DNA from: Heterobilharzia americana
Taxonomy: Eukaryota; Platyhelminthes; Trematoda; Strigeidida; Schistosomatidae
Direction: 5' to 3'
Assembly: GCA_944470555.2 (NCBI GenBank)
Contig: OX104130.1
Span: forward strand, 66,593,160-66,657,159
Length of the DNA: 64,000 nucleotides
The translations under genes were made by a program, and so were the position numbers. Below, piece after piece: positions 59,901 to 64,000 of the stretch (position 1 is the stretch's first letter; every line of letters starts with the position of its first letter). The notes beneath the pieces are model-generated. The model was given only the letters and a program-made list of their open reading frames with translations. It was not told where the DNA came from and did no database searches.

Positions 59901-60421
59901 TCAGGCAGTTTGTCCCAGGGATTTACAACTACGGAGCCAGAAGACAAATGTTGGCTGAAATTCTGCTTCCGATTAATCTATCGGGATTCTTACAATACAT
60001 GGAATTACAGAATGCACAACTTAGAGGTCATCTTGTGTTTCTATACCAACTTATGGCTCTGATTGATATGTTTTTCATGTCGTTAGCATCTTTCCCTTCT
60101 ATTTCCTATGTAGATGAAGTTTCAGTGTTGTTGTTTGTAGTCAGGTACATCCAGCTGACGAGTCCCAAATAGGACGAAACACGCTTGCTGGATTCCGCTA
60201 CTAGCCACTATCCATCATCCATATATAAAGTTTCAGTTGGTAATCAGTAAATTTACAGGATTAATATTTTTATTCCTTGTAAAAAATAATTTGAAATTCT
60301 TGCGTAGTAACGGTGATGATAAATTTACACCGGTATGCTTCTATAAAAACATGAATGAAACTAACATTTTTCATTTTGTTTATTTGCAGGTTCAAAACGT
60401 GCTCGGGGTGCATTCAAGTAA
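32182..60421 (+). CDS. NOP9: NOP9-like nucleolar Pumilio-repeat protein, eight coding exons
   Basis: NOP9 binds pre-18S rRNA in the nucleolus through Pumilio-type helical repeats and is needed for small-subunit maturation. Coding exons are 32182-32272, 37988-38371, 38406-38510, 38561-38717, 44707-45088, 48361-48771, 52877-53162 and 60390-60421. All junctions are GT-AG and in frame, giving 1848 nt and 615 aa. Human NOP9 is about 636 aa. Assignment rests on family-style blocks: SIVQYYLDRLNSL (aa 9-21), FAYHVLHKALLKC, HPVVTYFAELMVEV, SRVLEATILSDSVASERK, GSYVIEALW and FGHHV-like YGHFVYKKL, then a basic tail (KRARGAFK). An acidic insert (EENDNDTTSEEDL) sits in exon 6. Introns 1, 4, 5, 6 and 7 are multi-kilobase and full of retroelements; introns 2 and 3 are 34 and 50 nt. 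The identity is inferred by eye; PUM3 or another PUF paralogue is the main alternative. Confidence 0.85.
32629..35100 (-). mobile_element. Decayed non-LTR retrotransposon (family B), RT-bearing
   Basis: On the - strand it begins near 35100 with linker-like sequence (KTKEMKKMPSTGNNRQFIGFI near 34570, then VSETITQKDGTATQ-like). It then has RT: LELKAVFDPVYREV (motif A region near 33830) and LEYADDIILLGEEAG (YADD codons near 33556-33567). The C-terminal part near 33200 reads LLYGCETW-like, and the 3' tail ends exactly at the tandem-duplication breakpoint. Multiple shifts and stops make it dead. It belongs to the same family as the tails at 36.95, 46.0, 53.7, 56.6 and 61.65 kb. The clade is uncertain (RTE/CR1-type). 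The NOP9 leader relic sits inside it. Confidence 0.65.
34112..34236 (+). pseudogene. Third, partial copy of the NOP9 leader and first exon
   Basis: 125 nt match 24542-24668 apart from a few substitutions and a 2-nt shorter A-run. The match begins one base inside the candidate splice acceptor boundary and stops after 45 nt of coding sequence. Codon 3 is TGA (ATG GGA TGA), so it cannot encode the NOP9 start. No donor is present. It lies in intron 1 inside an unrelated - strand retroelement. Confidence 0.85.
35105..36390. other. Intron 1 filler, AT-rich, no gene seen
   Basis: Short frames only (35195-35485 +). Apart from the TA palindrome at 35865-35930 I see no recognised element. Confidence 0.4.
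35865..35930. repeat. (TA)n run with palindromic flanks
   Basis: A 46-nt alternating TA core (35875-35920) is flanked by gcgaagctga and tcagctttgc, which are complementary except for one base. The whole 66 bp can fold as a hairpin or extrude as a cruciform. Confidence 0.9.
36390..36495 (-). repeat. tRNA-headed SINE fragment
   Basis: The - strand has a consensus A box (tggctcagtag), a degraded B box region (gagtccgaacccc), and the tail cactccacctaccaaggtttggg. The same tail occurs on + at 52.4 kb. Confidence 0.68.
36950..37630 (+). mobile_element. Family B non-LTR retrotransposon 3' end, 5'-truncated
   Basis: Encodes an RT C-terminal tail: LLYRCETWPFK-like start near 36965, RSIGRIPWCHHVSNTEV near 37050, LRMPSRRLLRHTMLAEVVPDW near 37175 and GLSHVGRWRLGGWG near 37300, ending EWFRCIHTLSSS. 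The 3' UTR runs to about 37625. It is nearly identical to 46010-46605 on the same strand. It is in intron 1 of NOP9. Confidence 0.75.
37988..38371 (+). CDS. NOP9: NOP9 coding exon 2
   Basis: Acceptor tttttctttag. Encodes aa 31-158: MFVLNTFLAFQKDGW, LITHANVECIIVLLKTM and FAYHVLHKALL are helical-repeat-like blocks. Ends with one base of a split Asn codon before donor gtatac of the 34-nt intron. Confidence 0.87.
38372..38405 (+). other. 34-nt micro-intron in NOP9
   Basis: Starts gtatac and ends ttcaaag. Reading through it hits TAA in about 16 codons, whereas removing it restores a frame that stays open for 105 nt to a good donor. Introns of 30-40 nt are a known feature of schistosome genes, mainly near 5' ends. 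Confidence 0.8.
38406..38510 (+). CDS. NOP9: NOP9 coding exon 3
   Basis: Encodes aa 159-193, including TYKSTIQLVTPYDENHVV and LCKKFLFKKALK. Donor G|gtaggt. It is separated by only 50 nt from exon 4. Confidence 0.83.
38561..38717 (+). CDS. NOP9: NOP9 coding exon 4
   Basis: Acceptor tactatttag. Encodes aa 194-245 (CPFIQVLLLVASARLSDKF, GGDLDE). The donor gttggt is weak but is the only nearby GT that leaves two bases, as exon 5 needs. Confidence 0.82.
38771..39427 (+). mobile_element. RTE-type retrotransposon 3' fragment with 13-bp target duplication
   Basis: The insert 38784-39414 encodes an RTE-style RT tail: SFTYLGSIISTAGGTDEDVK, IRIFNINIKSVLLYGSET, then after a stop GDITRQASR and RRATVALCSIRNPRDK, ending in an AAT-rich tail. 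It is flanked by atgattgaattca at 38771-38783 and 39415-39427. The intact 13-bp duplication marks a 5'-truncated target-primed insertion into NOP9 intron 4. Relatives are at 42.5 and 57.6 kb. Confidence 0.88.
39688..39854. repeat. Inverted repeat with 64-nt arms
   Basis: The arms 39688-39751 and 39791-39854 are complementary with few mismatches. The roughly 39-nt spacer itself contains a small palindrome (atattcatacctgatatgaatat). It has the shape of a foldback or MITE-like element, but no transposase or clear target duplication is seen. Confidence 0.85.
40230..41480 (+). mobile_element. Penelope-like element, second lineage, decayed
   Basis: RT motif B reads TAMSSPIFSLIVERVMQRLE near 40275. 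Motif C reads FVDGTFVI near 40385, where YVDD has become FVDG. After several frameshifts the connector LPYIKDA...ETVNRLL appears near 40810-40850 and the GIY-YIG module IIYKIGYEDSQCH near 40930. Its 3' end near 41390 contains cttggtgacaaaacgtccg. It is dead and lies in NOP9 intron 4. The connector matches the - strand copy at 43.6-44.6 kb, not the 3.5-kb lineage. Confidence 0.7.
41480..42480. other. Intron 4 filler, no gene seen
   Basis: AT-rich sequence with frames under 65 codons and no recognised motif or boundary. Confidence 0.4.
42481..42880 (-). mobile_element. RTE-type retrotransposon 3' fragment
   Basis: The - strand reads QIRWPERIINKDL near 42810, then HIAQQICRSGDGLDWAYTE, GKRRVGRLRMIWRSFEEEM and RRATEALCSTRNPRDK, with an AT-rich triplet tail at 42481-42498. 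It is the same family as 38784-39414 but in opposite orientation. Confidence 0.8.
43160..43325 (-). repeat. tRNA-headed SINE fragment
   Basis: The - strand has A box tggctcacttg and a one-mismatch B box region (gggttccaaccc), followed by a tail with ccagcctgcacgcctgagttg. It lies in NOP9 intron 4. Confidence 0.6.
43600..44640 (-). mobile_element. Penelope-like GIY-YIG fragment between inverted terminal repeats
   Basis: The - strand frame 44464-44228 has HVTLPYIKDISETVNRLF and AKSLHSMLCKPKE. It continues in a shifted frame as CEDCSQHYVSQFSLRIVRSIHGHR, TNNHDHKFHWESVEILQRAD and ARESFRRTTFQRKF, the conserved GIY-YIG C-terminal region. About 75-nt inverted repeats lie at roughly 43608-43685 and 44548-44625, both containing a gtcgt..at.tttcatca...cttggtgat core. 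Inverted terminal repeats are a known Penelope arrangement. Confidence 0.75.
44707..45088 (+). CDS. NOP9: NOP9 coding exon 5
   Basis: Acceptor cataatatag. The first base completes Arg. Encodes aa 246-373: HPVVTYFAELMVEVMPG, FMSHSTASRVLRAVIRRL and YGLCGALSNGQYNVLTELAD, all PUF-like repeat helices. Donor CGG|gtaaac. Confidence 0.87.
45420..45560 (+). repeat. tRNA-like SINE, Phe-type anticodon loop, palindromic head
   Basis: It contains taactcagttgtcagagc (A-box region), an anticodon-like stem-loop cggg-ttgaaaa-cccg with GAA at the anticodon position, and B box ggttcgactcc. A near-complementary copy of the T-arm side (cggattcgaaccagtgaccaccgg) precedes it, so the head is palindromic. The tail aaattttcatttcacattcaatcatcac recurs at 46.0 and 52.6 kb. 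Confidence 0.65.
45770..46009 (+). repeat. Diverged copies of the same tRNA-like SINE family
   Basis: Phrases such as tactgggtgaggattgaaagtgaaatgaaaatctag and tgccgcgacctagattttcatttcatcttcaatcatcac match the flanks and tail of 45420-45560 in both directions. No intact A/B box pair is visible. Confidence 0.5.
46010..46605 (+). mobile_element. Family B non-LTR retrotransposon 3' end, 5'-truncated
   Basis: It begins abruptly after a SINE tail with cttcgtagtataggccg and encodes IGRIPWCHHVSNTEVRC, VDTVVNLHRLRWLGHVLYMPSRRLLRHTMLAEV, then GLSHVGRWRLGGWG. It is nearly identical to 37045-37630 on the same strand. It is in NOP9 intron 5. Confidence 0.75.
46605..47560. other. Intron 5 filler, no gene seen
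   Basis: AT-rich. A 63-codon - strand frame at 46706-46897 (HRLLQKHLYRLEMDYFTH) weakly resembles a Penelope N-terminal segment but is too short to call. Confidence 0.35.
47560..47745 (+). repeat. Sm-alpha-like SINE with near-complete hammerhead ribozyme
   Basis: A tRNA-like head with B box ggttcgacccc (near 47614) leads to a hammerhead module at about 47645-47690. Stem I is cactg/cagtg. The core is ctgagga and gaaa. Stem II is gtcc/ggat with one G-U wobble. Stem III has one A-C mismatch, and the cleavage triplet is AUC. The tail cagtgctcccaggtttccaatgg follows. Sm-alpha hammerhead SINEs are a known schistosome family, and this is the best-preserved copy here. Confidence 0.8.
47955..48125 (+). 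repeat. Sm-alpha-like SINE, hammerhead core mutated
   Basis: This is a second copy 370 bp downstream in the same orientation, with the head ctcagtggctgaatggttaacgcg. The ribozyme core reads ctcagga (for ctgagga) and gaga (for gaaa), so catalysis is not expected. It ends with the same tail, ctgatgtcagtccgtgatgaatactacctc. Confidence 0.72.
48361..48771 (+). CDS. NOP9: NOP9 coding exon 6
   Basis: Acceptor accaccatag. Encodes aa 374-510: VLPKVFGFSEKHIPSSGRED, an acidic insert EENDNDTTSEED, LPGCLFVQTLLKFTY and LSRVLEATILSDSVASERKI. Ends in ATG before donor gttagt. Confidence 0.88.
48772..49844. other. Intron 6 filler, no gene seen
   Basis: AT-rich, with frames at or below 74 codons and no motif or boundary that I can recognise. 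Confidence 0.4.
49845..50045 (-). repeat. Sm-alpha-like SINE, decayed
   Basis: The - strand shows atagcctagtgaataatgc (A-box region), an attcaagtctccgtggg B-box region, then a hammerhead relic ttgatgagttccaaacagaatgaagc and tcctggatttcgctgctagcc. Both catalytic boxes carry a change (ctgatga to ttgatga, gaaac to gaagc), so it is probably inactive. Confidence 0.7.
50330..51890 (-). mobile_element. Penelope-like element, 5'-truncated and decayed
   Basis: The - strand frame 51545-50700 (281 aa) has DGVAMVSLFAPIFADIFLVKLEN (motif B, diverged), QYMDGTFLIFD (YVDD changed to YMDG) and LMTTAKKPLFLRSQF. The frame 50680-50339 has the GIY-YIG module MYQFNCSCGTSYIGCTIRQV and ends LLLPWPSAK. A small upstream piece (51860-51624) has MTNYPYHTIAKWLVRLIQSL. 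It is the lineage of 3.5-6.4 kb. The lost catalytic Asp and the frameshifts make it dead. It is in NOP9 intron 6. Confidence 0.8.
52280..52620 (+). repeat. Cluster of tRNA-like SINE fragments
   Basis: A - strand fragment (gatcgtggcaggatttgaactagtggcctccggg) is followed by a + strand head with A box tggctcaatgg near 52391 and the tail ctgcacctaccgaggtttgggcaacc. It then returns to the tail style tctcatttcacattcaatcatcatcac. At least two SINEs are nested or abutting. Confidence 0.6.
52877..53162 (+). CDS. NOP9: NOP9 coding exon 7
   Basis: Acceptor tttctttag. Encodes aa 511-605: NGSSILAYDVNGSYVIEALW is the repeat matching NOP9's conserved GSRVLDA-W block, then HLHSHRYGHFVYKKLSLELY and a basic linker LLKKRSSLENGQRKD. 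Ends with one base of a Gly codon. Donor gtatgt. Confidence 0.9.
53163..53690. other. Intron 7 start, SINE debris
   Basis: Around 53370-53450 there are SINE-like phrases (gattgaagcaagatttgaaacggtaacc). Nothing else is recognised. Confidence 0.4.
53690..54665 (-). mobile_element. Family B non-LTR retrotransposon 3' end
   Basis: The - strand frame 54330-53947 encodes GLQQFDHRCLHSIRCIPWCHH, VVNLHRLTCLEHVLRMPSRRLPRHTMLAEV and GLSHVGRSRLGGWGRWDKRG. Upstream, a frameshifted RT-to-tail region covers 54640-54330. It is closely similar over its length to 61650-62620 in the same orientation. It is in NOP9 intron 7. Confidence 0.78.
54665..55400. other. Intron 7 filler with a small inverted repeat
   Basis: No gene or transposon protein is seen. 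The inverted repeat at 55036-55148 is the only clear structure. Confidence 0.4.
55036..55148. repeat. Inverted repeat with 26-nt arms
   Basis: gtcaccatagcaacgactga at 55036 and its partner ending ccaaggtgac at 55148 are complementary over 26 nt with a few mismatches, separated by a 61-nt AT-rich loop. It is MITE-like in size. No target duplication was identified. Confidence 0.75.
55975..56150 (+). mobile_element. Family B-like non-LTR tail, diverged
   Basis: The frame 55962-56147 reads KKWHRSLTVGLSRAGRCVLPG and LLVTLLKISTSS, a diverged form of the terminal block seen in the family B tails (CLTVGLSHVGRWRLGGWG). It is 5'-truncated and short. Confidence 0.55.
56580..57030 (-). mobile_element. 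Family B-like non-LTR 3' end, strongly diverged
   Basis: It starts with the 3' UTR style ggaacttgggattactgctcaacgg (compare 32629 and 53717). The - strand carries weak matches to the tail-encoding segment (56770-57030), but no open frame remains. Confidence 0.5.
57085..57520 (+). mobile_element. Penelope-like element 3' UTR fragment
   Basis: Blocks match the 3' UTR of the 3.5-kb element in order: ccattattattag, ttctcccc, gtcaacaacatcacttgccgtaa, tatcaattatgtaacaacctgttca and cagactggtatgttattgtgaatttt (compare 6003-6330). No coding part remains. Confidence 0.6.
57556..58775 (-). mobile_element. RTE-type retrotransposon, 5'-truncated, with RT motif B
   Basis: On the - strand, reading from 58775: KNFDSIDREVIW (near motif A), KLSDAFEVKTGVRQGC near 58560-58600 (motif B), LSPTYLGTIISTAGSGTHEYVK, then KNKIRIFNTSV. 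The tail is VEMDWAYTETIRGHH and RRATVALCFTRNPRDN, ending at an ATT-rich 3' end near 57556. Frameshifts and stops occur throughout. It is the same family as 38784-39414 and the longest copy in the window. Confidence 0.8.
58998..59286. repeat. Inverted repeat with about 88-nt arms
   Basis: The left arm 58998-59087 (acaataacc...tggatat) and right arm 59201-59286 (atatcca...attgt) are complementary over almost their full length with scattered mismatches, around a 113-nt AT-rich centre. It is the longest foldback in the window. It ends about 20 bp from Penelope terminal motifs at 59311. Confidence 0.82.
59300..59950 (-). mobile_element. Penelope-like element 3' remnant with GIY-YIG module
   Basis: The - strand frame 59947-59546 (133 aa) has MCIYQFNCPCGASYIGRTMRQF, HHQSWLNKGQIRTIKSSILAHLVDT and LRTRLLHIAEAIAIHLYKPSLC, ending LSLPWPST. 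It is the closest relative here of the 3.5-kb element. The RT is missing. The 3' flank contains both terminal motifs, atatttcttcgctc and then an inverted copy of ctaaatgtctaaatggg (59336 and 59311). Confidence 0.82.
60140..60230 (+). repeat. Sm-alpha-like hammerhead fragment, cleavage site lost
   Basis: The module has stem I atccagc/gctggat, core ctgacga and gaaa, and stem II gtcc/ggac with loop caaata, all intact. The position after stem III reads ttg where a cleavable NUH triplet is needed, and stem III is broken. It is followed by ttccgctactagccactatccatcatcc. No tRNA-like head is attached. Confidence 0.8.
60390..60421 (+). CDS. NOP9: NOP9 terminal coding exon 8
   Basis: Acceptor tttgtttatttgcag. 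Joins exon 7 in frame to give Gly, then SKRARGAFK and TAA (60419-60421). The short basic tail fits a nuclear/nucleolar protein. Only ten residues are coded here, so automated gene finders may miss it. Confidence 0.82.
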
Positions 60422-60467
60422 TAAACATGTAAAAAAGACTACTACTATTGTGTACATATACTACTTA

Positions 60468-60473
60468 AATAAA
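60468..60473 (+). terminator. NOP9 polyadenylation signal
   Basis: AATAAA lies 47 nt after the stop codon. An earlier AATAAA at 60420-60425 overlaps the stop codon and is less likely to serve. Confidence 0.65.
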
Positions 60474-60489
60474 GCTTGTGCATGAGAAT

Positions 60490-60930
60490 GTAAATTTCAT
60501 CTCTTCCCTGTCCCGACTATCTGAATACCTTCTCCCATCGATTAGTTTTGTAATGTTGTCTTATCTGAAGGGTTAAGTCTTCTTCAAAAGAAGATGACAC
60601 AAAAGTATAATTCAGTTTATTTCTGGCTAGATTTAACAAACAAAGCTGACATTTTGTTCGTTTTCGCCAAGATATTTCAACCAATGATAGCTGTTACTTG
60701 AGTCAACTGTCTCCATTAGCTGTGATATCATGAATGGTGGTTTTCTAGTGCATCGCAACGTCTAACTTTTCTTGACCGAGTGATACAGCGACAGTTGCTG
60801 ACTTGATGTACTGGTTTGGCTTGCGTATCACCATAACCCAGAGGCCTGTATATTGTTACTTATATTATCCCATCATTAATTAGATCCGTCTCTATTGGCA
60901 TACGTGCTCCTGCCCATGTTTCAGTTTGAT
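60490..60930. other. Downstream of NOP9, dispersed-repeat sequence
   Basis: No frame of note. The stretch 60800-60850 (tgtactggtttggcttgcgtatcaccataaccca) resembles 63155-63200 and 61300, so it is part of a dispersed repeat. Confidence 0.4.
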
Positions 60931-61110
60931 ACTAATGATGGATAGCGGCTAGGAGTTGGATCCAGGGCGCGCATTTCATCCTATTTGGGACTTATCAACT
61001 GGGATAATTGCTGCTGAGTGGGTGCTGTTGCTCCCACTAAGACTCGAACTCAGGACCCATTGCTTCAAATGCCAGAGCGTTATCGCCTAGGCCACCGAAT
61101 CACAATAGCC
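60930..61110 (-). repeat. Complete Sm-alpha-like SINE, hammerhead decayed
   Basis: The - strand has A box tggcctaggcg near 61100 and a degraded B box region (gagttcgagtc). The hammerhead relic follows (ttgataagtcccaaataggatgaaatgcgcgccctggatcc), with changes in both core boxes and cleavage triplet GCC. Head and body are both present. Confidence 0.75.
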
Positions 61111-61139
61111 ACTTCTTGTGCCATAGGTATATTCTTTAT

Positions 61140-61310
61140 GTTGTTACTAGGGGATTAACGCCTTGGTGTATGAAGCGATCCGTCCCAGGTTTGAATCCTA
61201 ATGAGAACAATATCACTCACTGGGAGGGAGTTGCATCCGGCTGACGATTTTCAAAGAATACGAAACGCACGTCCTGGATTCCACTGCTAACCGCTATCCA
61301 TCAATAACCC
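61140..61310 (+). repeat. Sm-alpha-like SINE, hammerhead stem II broken
   Basis: A B-box-like aggtttgaatcc near 61187 is followed by a hammerhead with intact core ctgacga and gaaa, stem I atccgg/ctggat with one wobble, and cleavage triplet GTC. Stem II (ttttc...gaata) has lost its GC pairs. Tail ttccactgctaaccgctatccatcaa. Confidence 0.75.
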
Positions 61311-61649
61311 AGAGGTGTGTTGGATTGAACGAGCATGATGTCAGAAGGAGAGAGAGTAGTAAAGCAACTGTGTAAGATTCATCCGAGAGTCGCATAAAAT
61401 CGAAAGACCGTCCAGTTTCCTCATTATGATAATTGGCGTCACTACATTCAATAATTATTAGTGCATACATTTGTACAGCAAACAACGTGTAATCCACAGT
61501 CAACAAACAGTGATTATGATGAGTTCACTATGGTTGGATGCCAAATCATCAATTCAACCAATCAGACAACAGCAAATGTCCAGACAGGAGAACCGCCAGT
61601 CAGAGGAAAGTAAAAAACTGTACACATAAACATAAATTACTCATCATCT

Positions 61650-62690
61650 ATCAACATAGGACCATGCATTACTGCGTAACGTCTAAGTCCACACACTTCA
61701 TATCAATACACCATGTAAAAAGCAGTGAGGTAGAAGATAAAGGAAATTCAGTCAGAAGAAATATAAAGTACGAGAAGAGAGAGGAAGAATGAGAAAATGG
61801 TGAGATTCGGTATAGCGTCATTAAGATGAGGATAGTGTGTGTATACATCTGAACCACTCACATCGGTTCTCAGCCATATCACCTCAAGTCAGTCTCCAAC
61901 CACTGGTTCCTCTCTTGTCCCATCGACCCCAACCACCTAGTCTCCATCGACCCACATGGCTCAAACCAACAGTCAAACACTTCATACATTGATGCGATGT
62001 TTTAGTCTGGTCACCTCGAGACGTTTTCCAGTCTGGAACTACTTCAGCCAACATTGTGTGACGAGGCAGACGGCGACTAGGCATACGTAACACATGTCCC
62101 AGACATCTCAGTCGATGAAGGTTCACAACTGTGTCAACTATCTCGTCTCTTCTCCTTATAACTCTACACCTGACTTCTGTGTTACTCACGTGGTGACACC
62201 ATGGAATACGGCGTATACTATGGAGGCAACGATGATCAAACTGCTGAAGCCCTCTCACGTCTTTCACCTTGAATGGCCATGTTTCACATGCATAGAGTAG
62301 AAGAGAGCGGACTGCTGAGTATTACACGTGACCCTTACTAGACAATGGGATATTGGCGCGGCTCCGTGGGTGGGGTAAGTTGGCAGAAGCCAGTTGAGCC
62401 TTTTGTATTCATAACAGAGATTTCGTCGGCCACTGAGCGATGTGTGCAGGACTGATCCCACTTCCGAGGTGAGTGAAGTGGTCAAGACACTCAATCACTA
62501 CACTGTCTATTGTTAGTCTAGGAGGGACCGTTGAAGATCAATCGTGGAGCAACAATTTGTATTTGGGTGATGAGAAACGCATCCGAAACATTCTCAAGGT
62601 GTCCAGGAGACTGCGTCTAGTCATCGTCTTCACGCGACAGGAGTATGTCATCTTCGTCTAACGAAAATTTTCCTGCTATTAGGTCAGCTT
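61650..62690 (-). mobile_element. Family B non-LTR retrotransposon 3' end with RT remnant
   Basis: The - strand starts near 62690 with LIAGKFSLDEDDILL (a degraded YADD region), then FRMRFSSPKYKLLLHD and LDHFTHLGSGISP. Next comes frame 62267-61884: GLQQFDHRCLHSIRRIPWCHH, LRCLGHVLRMPSRRLPRHTMLAEVVPDW and GLSHVGRWRLGGWGRW. The 3' UTR runs to about 61650. It is a close match to 53690-54665 and carries fewer apparent defects. Confidence 0.78.
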
Positions 62691-64000
62691 CAGTTACTCA
62701 TAAGTAATATAATCAATAACATGGGGAATGTTACAGGTATCAAGATGAAAATCTGTGGTTAGTGTCATCCTGCTAAATCGGTAAGTGTGTGGCCGTTAGG
62801 ATGTCTACTCCCAAGTAGTTAGCATTTGATATAATTTCTCTTCTAATTCAGGGAAGGACTTATAAAAGGTTAGCTTTTAAAACAACATCCCTTGTTCCTC
62901 CTACCATTTCCTGTAACTGGCAATGGTAAACAGATGCAGCTTTATGAAAATCATTCTTTGAATATTGTTTTTGGCTTCGTCAAGCAGAAATATCTTGGGA
63001 TGCACGGTCATGCAAAGTAATCTGCTCTTACAAGGAGTTAACTCCTGCAGTGTGAACAACAATTTCTACCACCTTCACGCCGTCAACAGCATTTCGATCC
63101 CTTGCAATAACCACCAATATTCTTCATAGCCTATGTCCCAACCAATCGCTGCTGCATTGATGTGGTGGTCGGGCTTGTATATCACAATGACCCAACGAGA
63201 TATGTTGGTGAAATGCTTGAGATCGTACTATGTCAGAAAGACCTGTTGGATAGTGGTAAGATGAAAAGCAATTATTGTTGTAGTGTGAAGTGCTACACTA
63301 TAATGGGGGTCCGAGGGTGAAGTTGTACTGTTGCTGGGTGGACGGGGTGTGACAGCAATAAGGTGTTTCCCTTGAATGACTATCAGTGGCATGCTGATTC
63401 TACCTTCTTTATGTGTAAGGGAGGTTAGAATAGCATACTCCCATCACCCCGTGAAACACAGATGCGTAGTCAGACACGAATACAAAAAACAGAAAGCTCA
63501 AACTTCTAAAAATGTCATGTGTGACCGGCCTCAATCAGATATCCCTTGACCTCCACGGTCATGCAGTAACCCTTCTTTTTCATGTACCTCAAGAAGAACC
63601 AGCGTCCCGCGGTGTAGGCAGCCGGGAAGTATGAATCCTCCTCATAAATGTTAGCCTTCAGATTCCCCAAGATCAATATCCACCTAATCTTCATTCACGT
63701 CTTAGTCAACAACCCTTCGTCATTAATTTTTTCCGACTCTCGGAAATGACCGGATTTCACAGAGCAGCGTCTTTGATTTCTGGGACTGAGGACAAAACTA
63801 CACGTACCTTTCGATGTTCGCACCCTCCGTCAAATCAGCCAGCAAGTTTCACCTACCAAAACTAGCAACTCGGGTCGTGGATGTGTGCTGTGTTTGTGAG
63901 ACATGCATACAGGACCCAGGCACGGTAGCTCACTTATTCTCACCCGATCATTATGAAGAGTCCGCGAAATTCACCCTTTGAGTTTCTGGAGATTTGCTGG
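62690..64000. other. Unassigned right end of window
   Basis: No convincing frame. Part of 63150-63200 repeats phrases from 60.8 kb. The stretch 63540-64000 is less AT-rich and looks like part of a dispersed element continuing past the window, but I recognise no domain. Confidence 0.35.

Noticed and set aside
60237..60485. 82-codon + strand frame covering the last NOP9 exon
   Set aside because: Exon 8 is used in a different frame, which joins exon 7 exactly and stops at 60421. The longer frame crosses the acceptor.
1..64000. CRISPR arrays, operons, bacterial promoters or attachment sites
   Set aside because: Introns, SINEs and retrotransposons show this is eukaryotic nuclear DNA, and no regularly spaced short repeats with unique spacers were seen.

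Overview
The window is eukaryotic nuclear DNA, most likely from a blood fluke (Schistosoma). The basis is a Ty3/gypsy element of the CsRn1 clade with a CHCC gag knuckle and tRNA-Trp primer site, tRNA-headed SINEs that carry Sm-alpha-type hammerhead modules, several Penelope-like elements, RTE- and CR1-type non-LTR retrotransposons, and a split gene with a 34-nt micro-intron beside kilobase introns. I see no operon, CRISPR array or bacterial signal. The species cannot be fixed from the sequence.

One host gene is supported. It is a NOP9-like Pumilio-repeat nucleolar protein on the + strand, in eight coding exons from 32182 to 60421. The predicted product is 615 aa, close to family length, and every splice junction keeps frame. 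Its long introns are packed with retroelement debris.

1-11.0 kb is two decayed CR1-type elements. The one on + (about 1-7.35 kb) is split at its RT active site by a Penelope-like element (3.52-6.39 kb). The one on - (8.2-11.0 kb) is split by a solo LTR with a CTGC target duplication. 11.0-12.2 kb is unassigned.

12.25-32.63 kb is a tandem duplication of a 7.56-kb unit, with CGG shared at all three breakpoints. Each unit ends with the NOP9 upstream region, a candidate 5' UTR intron and the first coding exon. Copy 1 also carries a 5251-bp LTR retrotransposon with matching 343-bp LTRs and a 4-bp target duplication. Copy 2 keeps the empty site, so insertion followed duplication, unless the two copies are mis-joined haplotypes.

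32.6-64 kb holds NOP9 exons 1-8 with intronic non-LTR, Penelope, SINE and inverted-repeat insertions. A partial third copy of the NOP9 leader and first exon (34112-34236) lies in intron 1. Two pairs of similar, same-orientation retroelement tails bracket NOP9 exons. Beyond 62.7 kb I recognise only dispersed-repeat sequence.

All judgements come from reading translations and motifs. No alignment or database search was run, so family names below clade level are tentative.
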